Assembly: GCA_026826555.1 (NCBI GenBank)
Contig: JAKSZT010054396.1
Span: forward strand, 18,925,233 to 18,989,232
Direction of reading: 5' to 3'
Length of the DNA: 64,000 nt
DNA from: Tolypeutes matacus
Taxonomy: Eukaryota; Chordata; Mammalia; Cingulata; Chlamyphoridae
A program made the position numbers and the translations under genes. This document shows, piece after piece, positions 47,704 through 57,425 of the stretch. Each line of letters starts with the position of its first letter. The stretch's first letter is position 1. The notes beneath the pieces are model-generated. The model saw only the letters and a list, made by a program, of their open reading frames with translations. It was not told the DNA's origin and did not search any database.

Positions 47704-47872
47704 AATGGTTGTCAAACTTTGCTGCATATTAGAATCACTAGAGATGTTTTAAAGGCTCTATTTGCCCAGCCTGCACCCCAGACCAATTAAATAAGAATCT
47801 CTCAGGCATCAGTATTTTTAAAGTTTCCCAGTTAATTCCAGTGTACTGCCAAGTTTAAGAACCAGAGGGTTA
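47704..47872 (+). mobile_element. MER20/MER5-like hAT element
   Basis: Left end 'atggttgtcaaactttgctg', then 'catattagaatcactagaga', 'cagaccaattaaataagaat', 'catcagtatttttaaagttt', right end 'gccaagtttaagaaccag', which is roughly the inverted repeat of the left. Confidence 0.75.
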
Positions 47873-50800
47873 GGAGAAAGGTATCTTTTGAAAACAAACA
47901 AACAAAAAATATTTCAGCCCCACTGTGGACTTATCTTTAATACCTTTTCAACTATATGATTCCATGATTTTTTAAAATGTTGCTTTATCAAAAAGAAAAA
48001 AAAAATATACACCTGCCAGACTATACCTTGCACCTGGCAGTTGTGAAAATATGAACAACAAAAAATCTTTTGGTTCAGGATACGTAGTCCCTAAACTGAA
48101 TACTTTGAGGCTTGCCAGATAGAAGTTCTGAAAAGTTCCCAATTTTCCTATGGGTTGGCCCTGTCTATCTCATGCAAACATTCTTAGATGGAAATTTGAT
48201 TTCTCCAGGAAAGATGCACTAACATCGACAAGCAGAGAGTCTTAAAAACTAGGGGCCTGATGGAAATGATTCCCTGCCTAAGCACTGAGTCCCGCCTGTT
48301 GCATTTGTGTTGGTAGAGGCCTGGGGACTCAATCTAGGCTGCTGGAGAAGTCATTAATTTCAATTAGGTGGAAAGTCTTTGTAGTGGATTGCTCCAGTGA
48401 CAGCCATTTCAGAATGTCCCACTTGTGTGGGTTTTTTTCCCAAGGATACTGCTAATGGAGTTTAAGGTCCTTTCATCTCAACAGAGGCTTTATTAAGTCT
48501 CCTCACGTCTGTAAGTACCTGTAGCTGCCCTGTTCCCTCTTAATTCATTTTCTGTGCCACATTCAAGAGTATTTGGAATCTCTGCAAGAACAAATAAACC
48601 TCTGAACTCTGATACACGTGTAATCTGCCAAGGTCCACCCCACAACTCCAGATTGTCCCCAAAGGCTGCTGAAACAACATCAAAAAGCGTCAGTGTTTCC
48701 TGTAATCCATTTGCCAAAGACAATGTACCAGAAATGTCTGGTTTCCCGTTTCATCTGTGCCCTGGATTTCTTTCCCTCCGGTAACTAGGGCAAGAGGTCA
48801 AGGGAGACTCTCAAGGTGACAGATTTGTTAAAGAAAAAAAAATTCAGTCAGTTTAGCTCCAAGGGCTCAACACTAACCACTAGGTTATCTACCTTCTTCT
48901 TCTTTATTTTTACTCAGCAGCTGAGAGAAAATGGAACACACATTGATTGGACATTCTTACATTAACCAGCTGTGTGACCTTGAACCTCAGTGTAAAATAG
49001 ATGATTTCTCAGCAATCTCTAAATGTCTCTTATTCTATTCTAATAAGCAAAAGAGGTAAAATTGAAGTTATTTCAACCACCTTCTGACTCATCTCCCCTT
49101 CGACATCAATTTGTGGCACTACAGAGATGCAGACAGCTTTCCAAATCCTGGGCAGAAGCTACCAGCTTTGCCAGAGTCCAGAAACACCAAGAACTTTAGA
49201 TGAACGTGATACACTCTTCCCACTTTCTGTGTAAACTATCAGGAATCAGAAACACTGGGGATATGTCTTCCTCTTGTAATTACTTGGGAAGGAATGTCAT
49301 TGCCTTGAGCATAATTAACAGAGTTTTAATTCATTCTCCTCTTTTTAGGTTGTTCACATGCTTGCTATTGCAAGAATGAGCACAGCATTAGGGTGTGTTA
49401 TCTTTTTTAAATGAGGTCAAAGATATTGAGCTATGGCCATCCCTACAAGGAGACTTGCTTCCAGTTTAAACACAGGTTAGGGGAAAACCTATGGTTATGA
49501 TGAAATGTGGGCAGGCCTGCTATGGTACTGTGCTCTGGGAAAGAAACACTTATGGCATTTAGCCATGCTTAGCTGAGGTATAGCCCAACTTGTAATCTGG
49601 CCAGGAGGGAAAGATTCCACAAATAAACCACCCACTGACAAAGTTAGACAGTCACGAGACTTTGTGATGGAGCATCTGTGGGGTTGCCCTCCCTCTAGCC
49701 CAGAACTTCTCCATATCTGCCATGGCAGCCATACTCGCCCCCTGCGGCCCAGCAACATTTAATGAAGAAAAAAGTTTCCTGTATGTTTGCTTATGAAAGA
49801 CCCTGCATTTTATACCAATAAATGGAATATGACGATCTCCTTAAAATGTTTTCAACTGCATGATATCTTTCCTTCACTTAAAACACACAAAGACTCACAC
49901 TCATACATATGCACACATTGATTTTGCAGAGGTAACTAATTCTGCCCATCTTTTAATTTTATACTAGATGGTAATGAGTTATTTCAAACAGAAGCAGTAA
50001 AATGTGAAACTGACATTGATAGAAGTTCGGGGCATAATGCTTTCCTATAGATTATTCCTAGCCTCTAAAATATTCATAACCACTTAAAGATGATTTATAG
50101 ATATATATCTAGAATTATATCTTGCTAATAACTGCTTTACATATTTTTATTTCTCAAAGTATAGATATGTATGGTAGCAATTGGCTATCAAGATACAGTA
50201 ATATTTGTATGTGTAAATTATGTAATATAAATATACATGCAATACACACACACACATATACATATATATATATCTATACATTGGCCAAAGTTCTACAATG
50301 AGAGATACCATGTCAAAAAGCAGTAAACTGTCAGAAATCTATGAATATAAATAGTTTTTAGCAATAGCATATTATCACAGCATTCTTAACTACATTTGGC
50401 ATTTTGGGAGCAAGAAAAATGCTGGGATTTCATTAAACTGCAGTGCAAAGGAAATGGAGAATTTGGATCCTGTGCAAGGATGTCCTTGAAATGAATAGAT
50501 TGCATAGAAAACTGAAAGGTACGTTCATGCAAAGCACCCCCCAAAATCAATTTATTTTTAAATGTACAGAAATCAACAGAAAAATCTATAGTAAATAATT
50601 AAGAGCATGTTTACATGTCATATACAACATTATTCATGGTGAAAGTGAAGTTTATAAAAGATTCATTAATTTTCTTACTCATGTAAAACTGCAAGCTCAA
50701 ATAGGTGAAAAAAGTCTATTTTTGTCACCTTTCTCAACTGTGTACATTTCTTATTTGATTCTAAGAAAATAACATCATCTTTAGTTATTTACTGCTAGGA

Positions 50801-52004
50801 AAAAATGTATTGTTTCCAATATTTTTTGCTAAAGGTATATAGCAATTGAAAATTAGGAATGATTCTTATTATGAAACACTCAGGCAATATTTTTGCTATA
50901 TTTTGGGTGCCAGGATATCACCCTAGGTACCTCGTTTAAACTATCCAATCTATGCTGTTCTCAAAAAAGAAGAATGTATTTCTGGGAAATCCGCCATTTG
51001 AAATTCCAATGGTTGCTTATCCCCTTCTGAGGCTATTGGTGCCAGTTGCTAAGCAAACAGGACTTCTTGGCTGGCCAGAGGATATAGCTCTTTCTCTGTA
51101 TTGCTCCAAGATCAGGGATCAACTTTGAGACACTCATTGTCCTGGAAAACTAGTGTATTGTGAGCCACCTCAATCTTGGCATCCAAGAGTATAATCTGTA
51201 TTGCCTATTTTCTGATCACATGGAAGGTGCTGATAACAGTTTTGAAGTCGGTGTGTACTAGGTCCCCAAATGCTCATATTGTAAAGAACTTGAGGTTTGG
51301 CTGGCCTGTGGGAAGACTTAGGGGAAGAATTTCTTAAGATAGAGCCAAAGAATAGGGGCTGACTACAGCTTTTAACTATGTTTTAACCCCACCTCCCCCA
51401 AGCTCTCTTTTATTTCCCAACCCTAAATATAAGGCACATTAATTTAGGGGCATGCTGTTTTTCTTTTTATGTTCTCTTAGGCTCTGTGCTGGATCCCTGA
51501 AGATGATGCTGAAAATACACTGTTGGGAATGGCTTTCCTTAATTTCTGCGCCAGCACAGCATGCCAAATTTGGCCAGAAACAAAATGGCTCATTTGTCTC
51601 AAGTTGAGACTCCATTCTAAGTATCCATTAGGCTGCCAGAAGTAGTCGTCAGATCTGTGGACACCATCTCAAATCAAATTTTCTCTAGAACACAAGACCA
51701 ATTGCTTTAACTAAATGCTTTCTCCAAACCTTTCTGAATGTGAAAACCCAAAGGCTTTCTATCTAGGATTACTGAAACAGGGGGTATGCTGGATTGAAGA
51801 AATTGAGTTGATAGGAGGAAGATTCTAAATAAAACCTTTCTACCATCAAAGGAAGGCAGTGGACCAGTTCTCTGCCTGAACAACTGGCATCTCCTCCTTG
51901 ATTAGAAACTCTACCCTGCTCAGCCATTACCGTTAATGTCTCCCCTCCTGATATTTTTGCCTCTTCTACCGCTCTTCCTCTTTCACAGAGTAATAATGCA
52001 AATT
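47873..52004. other. About 4.1 kb without recognised repeats or genes
   Basis: The longest repeat-poor stretch of the window. It has only a mixed CA/TA tract at about 50244-50275, A runs (47997-48005 and near 48835), and short frames. Overlapping opposite-strand frames at 48493-48784 (76 codons each) show no protein family. Low repeat density may mean constraint or simply very old decay. Confidence 0.4.
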
Positions 52005-52235
52005 TTATTATTAATAACATTTATTAAATATCTACTCTGTGCCAGGTACCATATGTATGCTATCAATAATCTTCAGCTAGACCATCCAAGAGAAAATTTT
52101 TGCAGATAAGAAAACTGAGACTAAGAAATGTTAAATAATTTACCCAAGAACACAGCGCTAGTAAGTAGCAGATCAGGTTTCAGATCAAGCCTGTCTAAAC
52201 TAATTCTGCAATCTTAACTACTATACTCTGCACAT
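52005..52235 (-). mobile_element. MIR SINE, antisense, near full length
   Basis: 'aataacatttattaaatatc', 'tactctgtgccaggtaccat', 'cagataagaaaactgagact', 'aatttacccaagaacacagc', 'gatcaggtttcagatcaagc', 'ctgcaatcttaactactata'. Confidence 0.85.
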
Positions 52236-52384
52236 GACTCTGTAGTGGTACCGATAAAGCTTTCTTTGCTCCTGCTTCTTCTCTCCATTTCTGCTCAATA
52301 CCAGCAGCTCAGGATACCCCTCACCCCCAACCTGAGATCTCAAACCAGGTCTGCCTGATGCCAGAGCCTCCACATTTTTCACTA

Positions 52385-52712
52385 AATCTGCACTGTCTAA
52401 TATAGTAGCCACTGGCTATATGTAGCTATTGAGCACTTGAAATGTGGTCAGTCCAAACAGATATGTGCTCTAAGTGTAAACTACACATAGATTTCAAAGA
52501 CTTACTAAGAAATAAAGAATGTAAAATATCTCATTAATAATTTTATATTGATTTTATGGTGAAATAATATATATATTGGGTTAAATAAATTATATTATTA
52601 AAATTAATATTAATTTCTTCTTTTTACATGTTTAAATGTAATTACCAGACAATTTAAAATAATGTATGTGGCTGGCTCATGCAATATTTCCATTGGCTGG
52701 CACAGCACCATA
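52385..52712 (-). mobile_element. hAT-like non-autonomous DNA element, antisense
   Basis: Left end 'gcactgtctaatatagtagc', then 'ctattgagcacttgaaatgt', 'acatagatttcaaagactta', 'tctcattaataattttatat', right end 'gcaatatttccattggctgg' plus 'cacagcac'. The two ends are inverted (tgctgtccaatag-type). This is a well-known mammalian family whose exact name I cannot recall securely. Confidence 0.7.
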
Positions 52713-52839
52713 TCATACAATATCTGCATGAAAGGGTAGAGTGAAAAGCGGCAGCCAATCTGCTCCAAGAACTTTACTATCACTGCCTCAAGACTTCAGA
52801 AAGCAATTGCTTCACTCCAAAAAGGTTGGAGAACCCTGA

Positions 52840-52907
52840 CATATCATAGAAATCAGGGTTAAAGGAAACTTACAAATCATCCAGTATAAACCACCCACCT
52901 AGCAGTT
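52840..52907. mobile_element. Left flank of an older repeat split by an LTR
   Basis: 'tcatagaaatcagggttaaa' and 'ggaaacttacaaatcatcca' look like the start of an old unassigned repeat. Its probable continuation begins after the LTR at 53335. Confidence 0.3.
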
Positions 52908-53334
52908 TTATATTGTGGTAGATTATAGCAGTGTTCCAGACATTCACTGCCCCCTTGTACTTCCCTGCCTCACTGATGCCAAGCTTGCCGGTAAGAGTTG
53001 TAACCTTCTCTGAGGAAAGACTATGCCTCCCCACCTAACATAGGCATGGCTATGTGACTTGCTTTCACCGGTGAAATGTGGGTGCACTAGAACCTCCAAA
53101 CTGTGGCTTTAAGAACCTACTCAAGCTCACCATGACTCTCTTTTTCTTATGACATGAGTCCTGCAGTATCCCAGGACTCTGTCAGCCTGGTTCTCTGAGG
53201 GCAGCTGATGTAGAGGGGATCCAGCCTGAACCATGATGGACATGTAACCAGAATGGCAGATAAACCTTTGTTTTTGCAAATCATTTTGGGGGTCTTTGTT
53301 ACTGCACCATAACTTAGTCTAGCCTGATTGATTT
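52908..53334 (+). mobile_element. MLT1-like LTR (ERVL-MaLR)
   Basis: 'gcatggctatgtgacttgct', 'ttcaccggtgaaatgtgggt', 'gatccagcctgaaccatgat', 'gacatgtaaccagaatggca', 'gataaacctttgtttttgca', 'gtctttgttactgcaccata', ending 'tagtctagcctgattga'. The order is that of a solo MaLR-type LTR with no coding region. Confidence 0.7.
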
Positions 53335-54067
53335 AGATCCTATCCCTACCAAATTGGCCACCACAATTATATTTGAATCCCTCTAGTGACAAAAATCATT
53401 ATTACCTCCCTAGGCAGAACATTCCATCTTTGGATAGCCCTGAGTATTAGAACGGATCTTCCTCATGTTGTGCCAAGATCCTCTTCCTGGGACAAACTTC
53501 CTGTGTAAGATAATAGGTTCCCTCCCAACTGTCAGAACCCATGTGGGAATAATAAGCTGAAAATCAGGTCTTGGCTAAGGTCAGATGCTAGCAAAAGCAT
53601 AAGAGGTCACTGAATGTTCTTTCATTGAGTAAGCAGACTTGAGGGTGAGCCAAGGGATCATGTTCAGCATGGAGCAGAGAACATGAAATCTGAGTCCGAG
53701 ACGGACAGTCTGAGCTTAGAGCCGGGGCAGGGGTTGTGGGGGTGGTGTAGGCAAATAAAGAAGAAAAGGAAGGGAAAGTAGGAAGCCTGTACATGATTGA
53801 TCTTTTGGAAGTGTCAGGATGGCATTGTGGCATGGCAAGCCCTCTTATGAATACTTTGTCCCACAAGAGATGCTCTGGCAGTACAAAGGACCCTGGACTC
53901 TGAACCTTTCATTGCCACCCTCAATCATCTACCCACTGATTTCACCCTTGGAGCCACTGTGTGAAGTTTTCTCCTTCTGCCACATGATAGTCCTCCACAT
54001 ATTTGTAGACAGCTTCATTTGTCATCAGAGCAAACTAACACTGATGCTGACTTTGTAATTCAGCTAG
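53335..54067. other. No gene; starts with an unassigned old repeat
   Basis: 53370-53520 contains 'tgaatccctctagtgacaaa', 'tacctccctaggcagaacat', 'tccatctttggatagccctg', of an old mammal-wide repeat likely interrupted by the preceding LTR. The rest is unassigned. Confidence 0.35.
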
Positions 54068-54295
54068 AAGACAGTATGGTGAAGTAGTTCAGAACTTGCG
54101 TTTCTGAGTTAAATTAGAGCTAGGTTCAGCCTATCACTTAATTAGCTGGGTGACCTCCAGCATCTAAGTCTCTTTTATCATAACAAAAGGATGCTCCCAA
54201 ACTCGTAGAGCTGTTGTTTTGAGATTAAATGATATAATACAAAGTGCTTGCTACTGTACTTGCTCTTCAATATATGGTAGCTATATATTTTTTTT
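54068..54295 (+). mobile_element. MIR SINE
   Basis: 'agtatggtgaagtagttcag', 'cttaattagctgggtgacct', 'agctgttgttttgagattaa', 'atgatataatacaaagtgct', 'ttcaatatatggtagctata'. Near full length. Confidence 0.8.
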
Positions 54296-54963
54296 CTGAT
54301 AAAACCAAATGAAAATAATGAAAATTAAAATCCATCATGAGATGGCAACCCCACTAAGAACACATACTGTGCCTCTAAGGACCCTTTTGAGGGTCTTTCA
54401 AAATAGTCTGTAATCCTATTGGTTCTTATATTTTGGGACAGAATAATCTGCTATTTTGCCATATGATCCTTCAAAGGTTCATTTGAGGTAATTCAGAAAA
54501 GGGATTCATTCCTTATTTCTATATGTGCCCTATTTTCTGTTGTATTTCCTTATCTAATTTCTCCCTTCTTTTCTATTGAATTCAGTGCTGAGAATCAGCA
54601 CCTTACAAAACCATCACAGCAAGGCAGTGTAGGAATTCCATAGCTAATTTCATACAAATATTTGAAAGCACAAGAGCACAAGAGAAACAAAAGGTGAAGA
54701 GAACACTTATCCAGCACTGGGCAGTCATAAAAGCACCAGAAATGCTGTAACAGAATTGGTCCAGCCAACCTGCCAACCCAGCATTTTGTCCCTGACCAAA
54801 GACTGTCCTTCCCTAAGACACCTTGAAAAGTTTGGGTCTGCCTCAAACAATCTTGCCTCCCTTTAATTTTCTATTCAGTCCATTACTGGAGCATAATATG
54901 TGGTTTAAAAATCTTACCTGATTTTATAAATGTCTGAGTGTGTGCAGAGAGATACAGTATCAG

Positions 54964-54967
<4 letters not shown>
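54296..54967. other. No gene or repeat recognised
   Basis: Unique-looking; the 83-codon minus frame at 54595-54846 has no family features. Confidence 0.4.

Positions 54968-54999
<32 letters not shown>
54968..54999. repeat. (GA)16 microsatellite
   Basis: Uninterrupted GA dinucleotides of about 32 bp, likely length-polymorphic. Confidence 0.97.
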
Positions 55000-55004
<5 letters not shown>

Positions 55005-56339
55005 AATGTAACTATTGGATCTCTTAGAATCACTCGGCATATTAGAACTTACACTCTCCTTTCACTAGGTCTACCCCAATCCTGTTAGCAGGGCCTGGTT
55101 ATCCATTCCCTCAGTCGTTTTATCCAAAGTTAATGTCTTTCTTGATAAAGCCTAGGATCCCAATCTCCTTTGAACCCTAGCATCATAGTCATCCCACAAC
55201 CCCAGTCTATGATAATTTTCAAAACAGTCTCGTAGTTTGAAACAAACTTGGATCCTACAGTTCTCTAAGTATACTGAGGCTCCTATATTTACATAACATT
55301 TTCTGAATTTCTAACCCAATTTAAAGTGTTTCAGCTATCACCATTTGTTAAGAGAAGTTATTCCCCAATTACATTGTGCTTTCCTTCAGGGGGTACAATA
55401 AAATAAAGTGCCTACATTTTGTAAAATTAGGGTTTTAATTCCCTTGTACCACCTTCAATTAACCCATTTTCTGTCTTTAATCATTCAGACTTTTTAACTC
55501 TGGTACATGTTTGTCATGAGTGGGAGATTTTTGAAAACGTACCTATGACTCTTGACTTAGGAGTTGTCATAATGATAAATTGGATTGCCCAGTATGCCTT
55601 CTCCCAATTTCCTATTAAAATACTGTATCCCCCCAAATACATAAAGAGACATAAGCAGGTGACATAATTAACAACTAAATTTGCCCTGTTTGGGGATTTA
55701 CACTCACTGAGTCACTGATGAAAATGGGTGGAGAAGCCCACTGGAGGACTACACGTCACCAACCGCACATTCCACCTTGTGACCCAGAGCAGAACTGGTG
55801 CTCCTTAAAAAGCCTGCATTCGACACCCACCCTCTGGGATTGCCTGGCACTGCCCTGCCCCAGAAAACAGAAGGATATACCCCAATTAAACTCTGACTTT
55901 CAAGTCCAGAACCCTACTTTTCTTCACCCCTATCAGCTGATATTTTTTTATATCCATTCAGTTACTGAATCTAAAGCTTGCAATATGCCATGAAGTTATA
56001 GTTCTTCATTGTCAAAGGAAAAATATCACAGACAGGAAAAGACAGAAAGAGCTTTATGAATCATGGATTTTATTTCAAACTGTGTCTGATTCTCTATGTT
56101 AAATCAGAAAAGCAAATATCAGATCAAGACTCAATCAAACATACCTGCACCTGCACTAGAACAAACCTCTTCATAGCAAATTAAACACAGGCATTACACA
56201 GCAAACGGAAGGAAGAAACAGGAGCTTTTCATACCCAAGTGGGCAACAGGGAGATCTAAGGGAATCTACGGACTCCATCTTTTCTATTGATAAGTGGACT
56301 TTGAAGAACATTTGCTCTCTTTAAAAATGAATAAAGAAT
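55000..56339. other. No gene or repeat recognised
   Basis: Unique-looking, AT-rich sequence. The 91-codon plus frame at 55718-55993 has no family features. Confidence 0.4.
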
Positions 56340-56399
56340 GAAAAAGAAGGAAGAAAGGAAGGGAAGGGAGAAAGAAAAGAGGAAGTGAGGGAGAAAAGA
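56340..56399. repeat. Homopurine tract (GGAA/GAAA-rich)
   Basis: 46 consecutive purines at 56340-56385, then one T, then 13 more purines. Lies just upstream of a GATA-like tract and the 3' end of the antisense L1. Confidence 0.9.
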
Positions 56400-56500
56400 C
56401 ATATGGAGATATAGATATTAGCTATATATTTAGATGTAGATAGATATAAATATAGACATATATGATATAGAAAGATATAGAGACAGAGATCTATGCTTAT
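56400..56500. repeat. Degenerate GATA/TAGATA-type tract
   Basis: Repeated 'agatat', 'tagata' and 'atagaa' words from 'catatggagatatagatatt' to 'gatatagagacagagatc'. Confidence 0.75.
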
Positions 56501-56777
56501 GAACTAATATTAAAACATAAATAAAAGGGTGTAATATCTGATGACTTGGTAGATTTTTATATTTTTTATTAAAGAAGTTGTAGCTTTACAGAAAAATCAT
56601 GCATGAAATACAGAATTCCCATATACTCCCCATACACACAGAGATTTACCAATTATTAACACCTTGTATTGGTGTGGTACCTTTGTTAAAGTGATGAAAG
56701 AATATTATTATAATTGTACTATTAACTGTCATCCATAGTTCATATTAGGTTTCACTACTTGTGTTGTATCATCCTAT

Positions 56778-57166
56778 TTTTTTTTTAATTAATTTATTTT
56801 TTATTGTGGGTAAAAATCAAAATTTTCACAATACATACCAATATTTGTAAAATGATATATAAATATATATGCATATATGTGCATTTGCTTACATAAATGT
56901 TATTTATATATATATAAATATATTTTAAGAGGTGCCTAGATTACCTAAAATATTACACGGAACCCACTGGGATTCCCATGTTGCCCACCTCCCACACCTC
57001 CCACCCCTCCCACACCAACATCTCCCACAAGTGTGGCCCACCACCCTCAATGGACTTACACATCCTGGGGCCTTGCCATCAACCATAGACCACAGTTCAC
57101 ATCATAGACCACACTCTCTCCCACACAGTTCTGAATGGTGTGTGCTGATTTAAAATGGCCTACATG
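56778..57166 (-). mobile_element. Retroposon nested in the L1 3' UTR
   Basis: Flanked by a 9-bp direct repeat TCATCCTAT (56769-56777 and 57167-57175). Host L1 3' UTR reads smoothly across it (...gtgttgta before, gtttttttaaaaattttatt after). The insert starts with a T run, the complement of an A tail, so it lies on the minus strand. Its content (AT-rich part, then a CCCACACCTCC-rich part, then 'gccatcaaccatagaccaca') may itself be a younger L1 3' end. Confidence 0.7.
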
Positions 57167-57425
57167 TCATCCTATGTTTTTTTAAAAATTTTATTCTAGT
57201 GCTCTATATACAACCTAAAATTTCCCCTTTTAACTACATTCAAATACATAATTCAGTAGTGTTAAGGATATTAACAATCTTGTGCTACCATCACTACCGA
57301 CAATTACCAAAACTTTTCAATCACCCCTAATAGAAATTTTGTACCAATTAAGCATTAACTCCCCATTCCCTACCCGTATCACACCCCTGGTAACCTGTAG
57401 TCTAGTTTCTGACTCTATGAATTTG

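Noticed and set aside
48493..48784. Two 76-codon frames overlapping on opposite strands in non-repetitive DNA
   Set aside because: Sequence composition is ordinary, no family similarity was recognised, and there are no convincing splice or Kozak contexts. Kept only as part of a repeat-poor stretch.
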